Part shown: positions 44,345 through 52,955 of the stretch, one piece after another
Numbering within the stretch: the stretch's first letter is position 1
How the letters are laid out: each line of letters begins with the position of its first letter
NCBI RefSeq assembly: GCF_000332115.1
Contig: NC_020156.1
Span: forward strand, 3,473,501-3,537,500
DNA: 64,000 nt
From: Nonlabens dokdonensis DSW-6
Lineage (GTDB): Bacteria; Bacteroidota; Bacteroidia; Flavobacteriales; Flavobacteriaceae
Direction of reading: 5' to 3'
The notes under the pieces: model-generated
Database searches by the model: none
Seen by the model: the letters and a program-made list of their open reading frames with translations, nothing else
What the model was told of the DNA's origin: nothing
Position numbers and translations under genes: made by a program

Positions 44345-44537
44345 TTTTATATCTTTTTTAAAATGCGCTGCAAAAATAAGTCTTTTACTACGTTTACGAT
44401 CTCGTTACTGACTGTTTTTTATGATCATATCATAGAAAACGTTTAAATTATGAATGAATTCCACAAAATTACAATTCAAAAAACTCAACGCTCTAACCTA
44501 TTCTAAATAATGAGTAAATAACTACATTTGCTACCCT

Positions 44538-45563
44538 ATGAATGAAGAACAAATTCTAAATTTAAAAAAAGAGCTTTCTAGCCCAAAGAAAATAGTAATT
44601 GTGCCTCATAAAAATCCTGATGGGGACGCTGTAGGATCTGTTACGGCTTTGTACGGATACCTTATTCAATCGGGACATCATGTTGCAATGGTCAGTCCAA
44701 ATGACTTTCCGTTATTTCTCAAATGGATGGAATACAGCGACCTATTCATTAATTATGAGCAAGATCAATTAAAAGCAGATACATTGTTACAAGAAGCAGA
44801 TCTTATTTTTAATCTTGACCATAATGCATTTCATCGAGCAGGAATGATGGAAAAAGCACTTGAAGAAGCAACTTCCACTTTTGTAATGATCGATCATCAC
44901 CAGCAACCAGATGACTTTGCTACTTATATGTATAGCGATACGTCTATGAGCTCTACTTGTGAAATGATATATCATTTTCTTGATATGATGGAAGACACTG
45001 ACAAAATAACTCCTGAGATGGCTACCGCTATGTATACAGGGATATTAACCGATACCGGGAGTTTTAAGTATAAATCTACTACTTCTACAACTTTACGAGT
45101 TGCTGCTCATCTTGTAGACAATGGAGCTAATAGTGAAGACATAAATCGAAAGATTTATGATGTCAACACTCCTTCTAGAATGAAACTTCTAGGTGTCGCT
45201 TTGAGTAACTTAGTAATATTAGAAAAATACCGTACGGCTTATATCACACTTTCTCAAAAAGAGTTAGACGATAATAACTTTAGAAAAGGAGATACCGAAG
45301 GGTTTGTGAATTATGCGTTAAGCTTAGACGGAATCGTTTTTGCTCAAATTTTTATTGAAAAAGCTAGCGAATCAATTATTAAAACTTCCTTGAGATCAAA
45401 AGGAGATTTTGACGTGAACAAAATGGCTCGTGAAAACTGGGATGGCGGTGGTCATCAAAACGCTGCTGGTGGTAAATCTGAACTCTCTATGGAGGAAACG
45501 GTGAACAAATTAATTAGTATCTTGCCTACTTATGAAAATGAGCTCCATGCAGTGGTTATATAA
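44538..45563 (+). CDS. nrnA: DHH-family phosphoesterase, NrnA-like
   Basis: The 341-residue enzyme has the DHH layout: HKNPDGDAVGS near residues 24-32, NLDHNAFHR near 93, the DHHQQPDD triad near 118 and the C-terminal DHHA1 domain with WDGGGHQNAAGG near 312. NrnA enzymes degrade oligoribonucleotides and pAp in the cytoplasm. A TACATTTG box ends 7 bp before the ATG (44523-44530), so the mRNA is nearly leaderless. It overlaps gldI by 32 bp. Confidence 0.88.
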   Translation: MNEEQILNLKKELSSPKKIVIVPHKNPDGDAVGSVTALYGYLIQSGHHVAMVSPNDFPLFLKWMEYSDLFINYEQDQLKADTLLQEADLIFNLDHNAFHRAGMMEKALEEATSTFVMIDHHQQPDDFATYMYSDTSMSSTCEMIYHFLDMMEDTDKITPEMATAMYTGILTDTGSFKYKSTTSTTLRVAAHLVDNGANSEDINRKIYDVNTPSRMKLLGVALSNLVILEKYRTAYITLSQKELDDNNFRKGDTEGFVNYALSLDGIVFAQIFIEKASESIIKTSLRSKGDFDVNKMARENWDGGGHQNAAGGKSELSMEETVNKLISILPTYENELHAVVI

Positions 45564-46107
45564 CGCAGTGAAAATCGTTTTTGTGTTGGTTTTGCTTCCA
45601 GGTTGTTCTAATAAAGTAGAGCCTAGAAAACCTATCACAAACTCGTCTAGTTCTACAATAGAGCAGTCTATTGAAGATAATAAGAAAAGGTATGCCGCCG
45701 AAGAAAAAGCTATTGAAAAGATTCTAGAAACCATAGACACTACAAGAACCTATCAACGTAGTGCAAATGGTTTTTACTATACATTTATCAGAAAAGATTC
45801 TACAAATGGAGACTTTCCCAAATTTGGAGATCGTGTTACTTTTGAATATGATGCGGTCGCTTTAAATGGAGACACCATTTACACAAAAGAAGAATTGTCA
45901 CCTATTACGAAAAGTCTTGATCAAGAATATGGAATTTTCAGGGGCATGCGAGCATCTTTGAAATTAATGAAAACCGGTGATGAAATGATAGTGTATTTCC
46001 CTTCCTATGCAGCTTACGGTTATTATGGTGATAATAATAGAATAGGCGCAAATACTCCTTTCAAAAGCCGAGTTAAATTATTAGGAATCAATTTAGAAGA
46101 AAAATAA
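45532..46107 (+). CDS. gldI: Gliding-motility-type lipoprotein peptidyl-prolyl isomerase GldI
   Basis: The 191-residue lipoprotein has lipobox LLPGC near residue 25, a helical spacer and an FKBP domain (about 85-190) with FGDRVTFEYDAVALNGDTIY and the typical KTGDEMIVYFPSYAAYGYYG loop. The architecture and its place between NrnA and a second PPIase match GldI of gliding Flavobacteriia, which assists folding of motility and type IX secretion components in the periplasm. The start at 45532 lies inside nrnA; a later ATG at 45541 is also possible. Confidence 0.78.
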   Translation: MKMSSMQWLYNAVKIVFVLVLLPGCSNKVEPRKPITNSSSSTIEQSIEDNKKRYAAEEKAIEKILETIDTTRTYQRSANGFYYTFIRKDSTNGDFPKFGDRVTFEYDAVALNGDTIYTKEELSPITKSLDQEYGIFRGMRASLKLMKTGDEMIVYFPSYAAYGYYGDNNRIGANTPFKSRVKLLGINLEEK

Positions 46108-46136
46108 ATCAATTATAATTAAAATAAAAAAGTAAA

Positions 46137-47258
46137 ATGAGAAAAATTCACGGACTCCTAGCCATCTTAGCCCTAGTACTTATGGCGTCTTCATGCGAGG
46201 ATAAATATCCTGATGTAGCAGATGGAATCTACGCAGAAATTGAAACAAATAAAGGAACCATGTTTGCAGAATTGTACTATGAAGCAGCACCAGTGACTAG
46301 TGCAAACTTTGTTGCTTTGGCTGAAGGGAAACATCCTTTAGTAAATGATACTCTCAAAGGGAAACCTTTCTATGATGGTTTGATTTTTCATAGAGTAATG
46401 AAAGATTTTATGATTCAAGGAGGAGACATGACAGGAACTGGATCTGGAGATGTAGGTTATAAATATGATCAAGAAGTAAACGATACCTTAAAGCATGATG
46501 CAAAAGGAGTATTATCTACCGCAAACAGTGGACCTGATACTAATGGAAGTCAATTTTTTATTATGCATAAGGAAAGTCCTGATCTTGACATGCGTTACAA
46601 TGTTTTTGGTAAGGTAATTAAGGGATTAGAAGTGATTGACTCCATTGCATTGACTCCTGTAAATCAAACACGGCCTGTTGATTCCATGATTATGAAAAAG
46701 ATCTCTATCATAAGAAAAGGTAAAGAGGCTAGAAAATGGGATGCTGTACAAACTTTCTTAGATGGTCAAGAAGCTTCAAAACTAAAAAAAGAAGAAAAAG
46801 CCAGAAAACTTGCAGAAGTAACGGAGCAAAAAGCTAAAGAACTTGCTGAATACAAAAGCAAGGCTATCAAATTACCTAATAGTGATGTGATGGTATATGT
46901 AAAAAAGAAAGGAGAAGGCGGTACACCAGAAAATAATGCACAAGTACTTTTAGATTATAGTGGCTACTTTGAAAGCGGTAAATTATTTGATTCTTCTATC
47001 CTTGAAGTTGCTGAACAATTTGATAATGTAAATATGCAAAAGGTAAAAATGAATGCATATAAACCACTTCCATTACAATATAGTCCTTCAGTAGGAATGG
47101 TTCAAGGTTTTAAAGATGCGATGTTGAGTATGGATTATGGCGATGAAATTGTAGCTTTTATTCCATCAGGATTAGCTTATGGAGAGCGCGGTGCAGGTGG
47201 AGTAATTCCTCCTAATACTGATCTTGTTTTTGAGATGAAATTAAACGACAAACAATAA
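46137..47258 (+). CDS. Lipoprotein with fused cyclophilin and FKBP isomerase domains
   Basis: The 373-residue lipoprotein has lipobox MASSC near residue 20, a cyclophilin domain (about 30-200; FYDGLIFHRVMKDFMIQGGD, NGSQFFIMHK) and, after a charged helical linker (about 205-245), an FKBP domain (about 250-373; AQVLLDYSGYFESGKLFDSS, YGDEIVAFIPSGLAYGERGAGGVIPPNTDL). Two structurally unrelated prolyl isomerases on one chain should act on the same periplasmic clients. It lies 29 bp after gldI in the same operon and is closed by a terminator. Confidence 0.85.
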   Translation: MRKIHGLLAILALVLMASSCEDKYPDVADGIYAEIETNKGTMFAELYYEAAPVTSANFVALAEGKHPLVNDTLKGKPFYDGLIFHRVMKDFMIQGGDMTGTGSGDVGYKYDQEVNDTLKHDAKGVLSTANSGPDTNGSQFFIMHKESPDLDMRYNVFGKVIKGLEVIDSIALTPVNQTRPVDSMIMKKISIIRKGKEARKWDAVQTFLDGQEASKLKKEEKARKLAEVTEQKAKELAEYKSKAIKLPNSDVMVYVKKKGEGGTPENNAQVLLDYSGYFESGKLFDSSILEVAEQFDNVNMQKVKMNAYKPLPLQYSPSVGMVQGFKDAMLSMDYGDEIVAFIPSGLAYGERGAGGVIPPNTDLVFEMKLNDKQ

Positions 47259-47274
47259 AATTTTAATTAAGTTA

Positions 47275-47303
47275 AAAAAAGTGTGTTACATCCCGTGACA
47301 CAC
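47275..47303 (+). terminator. Terminator of the nrnA-gldI-PPIase operon
   Basis: The stem GTGTGTTAC/GTGACACAC (one G-T pair) with a 5-base loop has an upstream A run and is followed by TTTTTT (to about 47309). Confidence 0.85.
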
Positions 47304-47383
47304 TTTTTTCATTTACAACGGCTCGACACACTTGGGCTTTTAAAAATGAGTAGATTAATTACATTACATGATAACTAAGAATT

Positions 47384-47782
47384 ATGAAAAGAATTATTTA
47401 TACAGATCTTGCTCCTAAACCTATAGGACCTTATAATCAAGCTGTCTATTATAAAAACGATTATGAAGCTACGCTTTACACAAGCGGTCAGATTGCTATG
47501 GATCCTCAAACAGGAGAATTAAAAATCGAGGATCTTAAAGAAGAGACACACTTAGTAATGAAACATTTAAACAGTTTATTGAGTCAGGTAGGAATGACTT
47601 TTGAACATGTCCTTAAAACGACAATTTTCTTAAGTGATATGAATAACTTCTCCATAGTAAATGAAGTATATGGTAGCTATTTTAATGAAAGTACAGCTCC
47701 CGCAAGAGAAACTGTAGAAGTGGCTAACTTGCCTAAGTACGTTAACGTGGAGATTTCACTCATCGCAAAACTAGAGTTATAA
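47384..47782 (+). CDS. ridA: RidA-family 2-iminobutanoate/2-iminopropanoate deaminase
   Basis: This 132-residue protein matches RidA/YjgF: PIGPYNQAV near residue 13, LYTSGQIAMDPQTGE, and the conserved arginine in PARETVEV near 107. It hydrolyses reactive imines released by PLP enzymes such as threonine dehydratase. One intervening base separates its stop from the next gene's ATG, so the pair forms an operon. Confidence 0.9.
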   Translation: MKRIIYTDLAPKPIGPYNQAVYYKNDYEATLYTSGQIAMDPQTGELKIEDLKEETHLVMKHLNSLLSQVGMTFEHVLKTTIFLSDMNNFSIVNEVYGSYFNESTAPARETVEVANLPKYVNVEISLIAKLEL

Positions 47783-47783
47783 T

Positions 47784-48650
47784 ATGCCCATAGCAAATTC
47801 AGAATTAATCATAAATCCAGATGGAAGTATTTACCATCTAAATTTGAAGCCATATCAACTAGCCCAGACCATTATCACTGTAGGAGATCCTGAGCGTGTG
47901 AAGGAGATTTCAAAACACTTTGATGTTATAGAGCTCAAAGTAGGAAAAAGAGAATTCCATACACATACTGGAATTTATAAAAATAAACGCATCAGTGTTA
48001 TTTCTACTGGAATTGGTACCGATAATATCGATATTGTTTTCAATGAGTTAGATGCATTGGTCAATGTAGATTTTAACACGAGAGAAGTTAAAAAAGAGCT
48101 TACCCAACTTGATATTGTTAGAGTGGGAACAAGTGGTGCTGTTCAAAGTGATATTCCTGTAGATAGCTTTTTATTGTCTCAACGAGGTATCGGTTTTGAC
48201 AGTTTGATGCACTGGTATGATAGTGATGGTGGTGATCTCGCTTTCGCGAAAGCGGTATCTCAACAAATAAAAAGATCAAATGTTCATGCTGCACCTTATG
48301 TAGTTTCCTGCAACAAAGACTTAGCAAAGAAATTCCAAACCATAGAAATGCAAAATGGTAATACCATAACAAACGTAGGATTCTATGGACCTCAAAGTCG
48401 CAAAATACGATTAGAACCAGCAGAAAAAGATCTCAATTCACAAATTGCAGATTTCAACTATGAAGGAAGCAAAATAACAAACCTGGAAATGGAAACCGCT
48501 GGTATTTACGCCATGGCTTCTCTTTTAGGCCATAGAGCAGTATCACTCAATGCAATTTTGGCAAATAGAGCAACCGGTGAGTTTTCTGATAAACCGAAGG
48601 ATACAGTCGAGAAATTAATCAAGTTCACGTTGGACTGTCTAGTTGCATAA
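47784..48650 (+). CDS. Nucleoside phosphorylase (uridine-phosphorylase type)
   Basis: The 288-residue enzyme has the PNP/UDP family motifs: ITVGDPERVKEIS near residue 31, ISTGIGTDNIDI near 73, VRVGTSGAVQ near 113 and the ribose-binding NLEMETAGIYAMASLLG near 233. It cleaves uridine or a related nucleoside with phosphate in the salvage pathway. Residues LAFAKAVS near 151-158 derive from an in-frame palindrome, in a helix before KRSNVHAAPY. Confidence 0.87.
   Translation: MPIANSELIINPDGSIYHLNLKPYQLAQTIITVGDPERVKEISKHFDVIELKVGKREFHTHTGIYKNKRISVISTGIGTDNIDIVFNELDALVNVDFNTREVKKELTQLDIVRVGTSGAVQSDIPVDSFLLSQRGIGFDSLMHWYDSDGGDLAFAKAVSQQIKRSNVHAAPYVVSCNKDLAKKFQTIEMQNGNTITNVGFYGPQSRKIRLEPAEKDLNSQIADFNYEGSKITNLEMETAGIYAMASLLGHRAVSLNAILANRATGEFSDKPKDTVEKLIKFTLDCLVA
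48239..48254. repeat. Palindrome copy inside the nucleoside phosphorylase gene
   Basis: This is a perfect 16-mer CGCTTTCGCGAAAGCG read as AFAKA. Confidence 0.9.
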
Positions 48651-48797
48651 AGTGAAAATTTGAAGTAGTATTACAAAGAAGATTCCTTAATATTTTGTCT
48701 TTAAAAATGAACGTATTAAGCGCAACACTTAAACAAATAATGTTTTTTTAACGTCGCTTTATCTATACGAGTTAGTAAATGTGATTATTTTCAATTT

Positions 48798-50849
48798 ATG
48801 AATAAGACCGATAAATTTCCTTTACAACATCGTGACATCAACTGGTTAAGTTTTAATGACCGCGTATTGCAGGAAGCAGCAGATGAGTCAAATCCGCTAT
48901 ACGAGCGATTGAAATTTATTGCCATATTTTCATCAAATCTAGACGAATATTTTAGAGTACGTGTCTCACAATTGCGTCAATTAAAGCGAGTAGATAAAAG
49001 CATAAGAAAAAAACTTGCGCTGCGCCCTTCTAAGTTTGTAAAACAGCTTCTGGTTAAAGTGGCAGCTCAACAAGAAGAATTAGGCACAATTTTCTTTGAC
49101 CAAATTGTTCCTGAATTAAAAGAAAACAACATTCATTTGATGGATTTTGAAACGCTTCAAGGAAAGTATGAGAAACTTGCTCAAAAATACTATCTCGATC
49201 AACTCAAAAAGTCACTTCATATAGACATTGTTGAGGCTTCAAAAAGCAGTGAAATATTTCTAGAAAATCAGCATTTATATTATTTGGTAACCTTTGAGAA
49301 TGAGCAAGAATATGGAATTGTGAATATTCCATCTAGCGATCACGAGCGTTTTATAGAATTAGCTCAGGAGAAAGAAACTCATTTTATTGCCTTTTTAGAT
49401 GATTTGATCAAGCTCAACCTTTTGGACTTGTTTCCTGATAAAGAAATTACCAACTGCTATGAGATTAAATTATCACGAGATGCAGAGTTGTATCTAGATC
49501 AAGAATTAGAAGGTACTCTAGCCGATTTAATTCATGAATCGCTTTCTCAAAGAGATAAAGGACAAGCTACTCGCCTATTGTATGATAAAAGAATGCCTAA
49601 AAAGGTAAAAAAGAATTTGAGAAAAAGTTTGGGCTTAGGTAAAATAGATATGGTTGCGGGCGGCACTTATCATAACTTTGATGATTTCTTTAGTTTTCCT
49701 GACCCCACAAAAAATAAGCAACTTCACGCAGCTCCATTAAAGGTAATAAAACATAAAGCATTAGAAAATGCTACCTCTTATTTTGATTTGATTTCTGAAA
49801 AAGATCAATTGGTTCATTTCCCATTTATGTCTTTTGATTATGTTCAGAACTTTATAGATCAAGCTTCACAAGACGACGCGGTTGAAGAGATTAAAATCTC
49901 ACTCTATCGAGTAGCAGATGAGTCTGCTTTAACAGATGCCTTACTAAGAGCCTTAAAAAATGGTAAAAAAGTTACTGTTTTTGTTGAGGCAAAAGCACGA
50001 TTTGATGAAGAAAACAATATCAAATGGGGACGTATTTTTGAAGAACATGGAGCACGAGTTATTTATAGTTATCCTAGAATTAAGGTACACAGCAAGGTTC
50101 TATTAGTCTTAAGAAATGAAAATGGTAAATTAAAACGATATGCTTACATAGGAACAGGAAATTTTAACGCCAAAACTTCCAAAATTTACTGTGATCATGG
50201 ACTTTTTACGGCACATAAAAAAATTACAAAAGACCTTTTAAGAACTTTTAAAGTTCTTCAAGGTGAACTTATCATTCCTAGAGCTAGCCATTTATTAATA
50301 AGTCCTTTTACTACAAGAAGCACGATAGAAAGTCTTATAAGAAGAGAAATTGAACTTGCTGATACCGGTAAAGGTGGTTTCATAACTGCGAAGATGAATC
50401 AGCTGGAGGATCCTGGAATGATCAAACTACTTTATAAGGCAAGTCAGGCTGGAGTTAAAATAAAACTTATCGTTAGAGGATTTTCTCGTTTAATACCGCA
50501 ACTCACTGGGATTAGTGAGAACATAGAAATGACTTCTATTGTAGATCGATTTTTAGAACACGGCCGAATTTATAAATTTCATAACGATGGCGACCCTATA
50601 ATGTATACTGGTAGTGCAGACTGGATGAGTAGAAATCTAGATCGTAGAATTGAGGTTCTAACACCGGTTTATGATCAAGATATTTTTAAAGAATTAGATG
50701 ATATTTTAAATATTCAACTCCAAGATAATGTTAAGGCTAGACTTCACACTCCTGAAGAAGATAATCCTAAAGTACAAGCTACTACTGATCAAAAAAAGAT
50801 AAGATCTCAGGTAGAAATCTATAATTACCTTTTAGAAAAACATAAGTAA
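48798..50849 (+). CDS. ppk1: Polyphosphate kinase 1
   Basis: The 683-residue enzyme has the Ppk1 domains in order: N-terminal (HRDINWLSFNDRVLQEA, FKFIAIFSSNLDEYFRVR-like), head, and two phospholipase-D-like catalytic domains with the autophosphorylated histidine in KVHSKVLLV near 430 and a second histidine in EHGRIYKFHN near 587. It synthesises polyphosphate from ATP reversibly. The C-terminal 30 residues are a charged extension. It is monocistronic with a 147-bp leader region. Confidence 0.95.
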   Translation: MNKTDKFPLQHRDINWLSFNDRVLQEAADESNPLYERLKFIAIFSSNLDEYFRVRVSQLRQLKRVDKSIRKKLALRPSKFVKQLLVKVAAQQEELGTIFFDQIVPELKENNIHLMDFETLQGKYEKLAQKYYLDQLKKSLHIDIVEASKSSEIFLENQHLYYLVTFENEQEYGIVNIPSSDHERFIELAQEKETHFIAFLDDLIKLNLLDLFPDKEITNCYEIKLSRDAELYLDQELEGTLADLIHESLSQRDKGQATRLLYDKRMPKKVKKNLRKSLGLGKIDMVAGGTYHNFDDFFSFPDPTKNKQLHAAPLKVIKHKALENATSYFDLISEKDQLVHFPFMSFDYVQNFIDQASQDDAVEEIKISLYRVADESALTDALLRALKNGKKVTVFVEAKARFDEENNIKWGRIFEEHGARVIYSYPRIKVHSKVLLVLRNENGKLKRYAYIGTGNFNAKTSKIYCDHGLFTAHKKITKDLLRTFKVLQGELIIPRASHLLISPFTTRSTIESLIRREIELADTGKGGFITAKMNQLEDPGMIKLLYKASQAGVKIKLIVRGFSRLIPQLTGISENIEMTSIVDRFLEHGRIYKFHNDGDPIMYTGSADWMSRNLDRRIEVLTPVYDQDIFKELDDILNIQLQDNVKARLHTPEEDNPKVQATTDQKKIRSQVEIYNYLLEKHK

Positions 50850-51069
50850 AGCTACTTCATTCTCTTTAATTCTATGGTCTAAAACAACTACTTAAATTGT
50901 GGTTTATTGCAAAGTTCTAATTTGCTGTTTTGAATACCTTATGAATTAGCTACGATTATTTCGAGATGGTTTTTTAAAAAAAAGATGCCTTGAAATGTTT
51001 CAAAATAATAGATTAATTACCTCAAATACAAACAAATAGTTCAATGAGAAGACACTTATGACCTTGCTC

Positions 51070-51417
51070 CTATTCTATCGTGAAATTATAGCGATGAATA
51101 AGAATTCTATCGTCTGTTTCAATTGTCCTTATAGTTACAGATTGCAAACCAGTAAATGAATCTAAAGGCTTAAAAGTAAAGAAATTCATTTCTTCACCTT
51201 GGGAATTAGTGATGGTTTTAATTTCACTGATTTCAAACAATTCGGCTTGATTTGTAATACTATGAGTTCTTTGATCTCTTTCTAGACTCAATAAAATTTC
51301 ATATTCTTCGTTGCTATTTATTTTTATATTGGATTCACCCACTATATCATCGGTGCTTCCTGGTGAACAAGACATTATGGTTAAACAAAATAAAAAGAAT
51401 GGTAGTATGTTTTTCAT
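51070..51417 (-). CDS. Small lipoprotein of unknown function
   Basis: The start is set at ATG 51417 (MKNILPFFLF), giving 115 residues with lipobox TIMSC near 16; the longer in-frame start at 51465 would add an unlikely hydrophobic lead. The mature part is beta-rich (EYEILLSLERDQRT, EMNFFTFKPLDSFTGLQSVTIRTIETDDRILIHRYNF split by turns). I recognise no family. It stands alone between Ppk1 and the solute-binding protein gene. Confidence 0.5.
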   Translation of the reverse strand: MKNILPFFLFCLTIMSCSPGSTDDIVGESNIKINSNEEYEILLSLERDQRTHSITNQAELFEISEIKTITNSQGEEMNFFTFKPLDSFTGLQSVTIRTIETDDRILIHRYNFTIE

Positions 51418-51635
51418 AATTATAAACTTAAATAAAAAGAGCGAATATTGAAACCAACAGATCAATTAATGAGCCATACTGCTTAAGATATAAAATAATT
51501 TCTAATGATTATACCATCAATAACTATTGAACTTCATATTTTGTGGATTGAAAAATAATAATTTCAATATCATAAAAGAGTGCTAAATCATCATTTTTAA
51601 AGAGTATAACAAAAGTGAAGTTAAAAGTACTGCAC

Positions 51636-51643
51636 TATCTTTG
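51636..51643 (+). promoter_or_regulatory. -7 box of the substrate-binding protein gene
   Basis: TATCTTTG ends 5 bp before the ATG at 51649, so transcription would begin at or next to the start codon and the mRNA would be effectively leaderless. Confidence 0.55.
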
Positions 51644-51648
51644 CCTCA

Positions 51649-52530
51649 ATGGATAAAAAAACAACCATAAAAATAGGTGGTGTACCAGAGCACTTTAACT
51701 TGCCATGGCACTTAGCTCTTGAGGATGACGCTTTCGCGAAAGCGGGAATAGACCTACAATGGGAAGACATTCCAGAGGGAACTGGTCGCATGAGCAAACT
51801 CCTACGAGAAGAAAAACTAGATGTAGCTTGCATATTAACTGATGGAATAGTGAAGGACATCATTGCTGGCAATAAATCTCGTATTCTTCAAGTTTATGTC
51901 TCCTCTCCTTTACTTTGGGGCGTTCATGCACCAGGGAAAATAGAAGCAGATCGCACAGAGCAGCTAGAAGATGGTAAAATTGCCATAAGCCGATACGGAA
52001 GTGGTTCTCATTTAATGAGTTATCTATTAGCCAAAAAACATGGCTGGGAAACAGAAGAGATTGAATTTGAGTTGATCAACACGCTTGACGGCGCAGTTGA
52101 GGCGTTGAGTAATAATAAAGCGCAACTTTTCCTATGGGAACGTTATATGACACAACCCATAGTAGATCAAGGTGTTTTCAAAAGATTAGAAACTATTGCA
52201 ACGCCATGGCCTAGTTTTGTAATTGCTGCTACTGAGAGTTGTATCAAAGAAAAAGAAGAAGCACTTTCAAAAATGCTGTACATCATCAACACCTACACTG
52301 CAGATTTTAAAAACATACCTAGCATAGACAGAACGATTGCTTCTCATTACGATCTTCAAGTAGGAGATGTACAACAGTGGTTGCTGCGCACAGAATTTAG
52401 TGATGACCAGCTCTGGAAAAGCACGGTAGATACCATTCTAGAAGAATTTACGGCAGTAGGAATTATAGAAAAACAAGTAGCTTTAGAGGATTTGATTTAT
52501 GATTTACCTAAATTTGGTGAGGAAGAATAA
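51649..52530 (+). CDS. Cytosolic NMT1/SsuA-like substrate-binding-fold protein
   Basis: The 293-residue protein has the type II periplasmic-binding fold of the NMT1/THI5/SsuA class: IKIGGVPEHFNLPWHLALED, WEDIPEGTGRMSKLLREEKLDVACILTDG, and KIAISRYGSGSHLMSYLLAKKHGW. There is no signal peptide or lipobox and no ABC transporter gene nearby, so it should work in the cytoplasm, either as an enzyme of this fold (such as those in thiamine or menaquinone pathways) or as a sensor. A palindrome encodes DAFAKAG at residues 27-33, in the first helix. Confidence 0.7.
   Translation: MDKKTTIKIGGVPEHFNLPWHLALEDDAFAKAGIDLQWEDIPEGTGRMSKLLREEKLDVACILTDGIVKDIIAGNKSRILQVYVSSPLLWGVHAPGKIEADRTEQLEDGKIAISRYGSGSHLMSYLLAKKHGWETEEIEFELINTLDGAVEALSNNKAQLFLWERYMTQPIVDQGVFKRLETIATPWPSFVIAATESCIKEKEEALSKMLYIINTYTADFKNIPSIDRTIASHYDLQVGDVQQWLLRTEFSDDQLWKSTVDTILEEFTAVGIIEKQVALEDLIYDLPKFGEEE
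51729..51744. repeat. Palindrome copy inside the substrate-binding-fold gene
   Basis: This is a perfect 16-mer CGCTTTCGCGAAAGCG read as AFAKA near the N-terminus. Confidence 0.9.
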
Positions 52531-52569
52531 ATAAATATTTTTCAACGTTATTAGATTTTATTTCTCATT

Positions 52570-52941
52570 ATGCTCAAGAAAATCTTACTTCAATTACCAG
52601 AATATTACTTTATTATCATGATTTTCTTGGCTGGTTACACACCGCCGTTTTCTATCCAACTGTTTCACATCATTTTAATAGTTATTCTTGCTTTACAGAT
52701 TTACTTTGCTAATATAGTTAGTGGTCTTTTATTTAGTGGATTAATTTTCTTTTTCAATCTGTTTTTTCTGGTTGCAGTCATTTCTGAATTTAACGATTTC
52801 ACAGAATTCAATTCTGAAGCACAACAACTTCTTTTTGTGGGTTTATCCATCTGGATTTTTAATATGATTGCATCTATAGCAATGATGTATCGTTATGGAA
52901 AAATGAAAATTAGGAGTAGCCAAAGGATCAGGTTTAATTAA
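52570..52941 (+). CDS. Small four-helix membrane protein
   Basis: The 123-residue protein is almost entirely membrane-embedded, with four helices (about 12-28, 32-50, 52-75 and 88-110) and a basic C-terminus (YGKMKIRSSQRIRFN). I recognise no family. It lies 39 bp after the solute-binding protein and 14 bp before the YARHG lipoprotein, so these may form one transcript. Confidence 0.45.
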   Translation: MLKKILLQLPEYYFIIMIFLAGYTPPFSIQLFHIILIVILALQIYFANIVSGLLFSGLIFFFNLFFLVAVISEFNDFTEFNSEAQQLLFVGLSIWIFNMIASIAMMYRYGKMKIRSSQRIRFN

Positions 52942-52955
52942 TTAAATTATAATAA

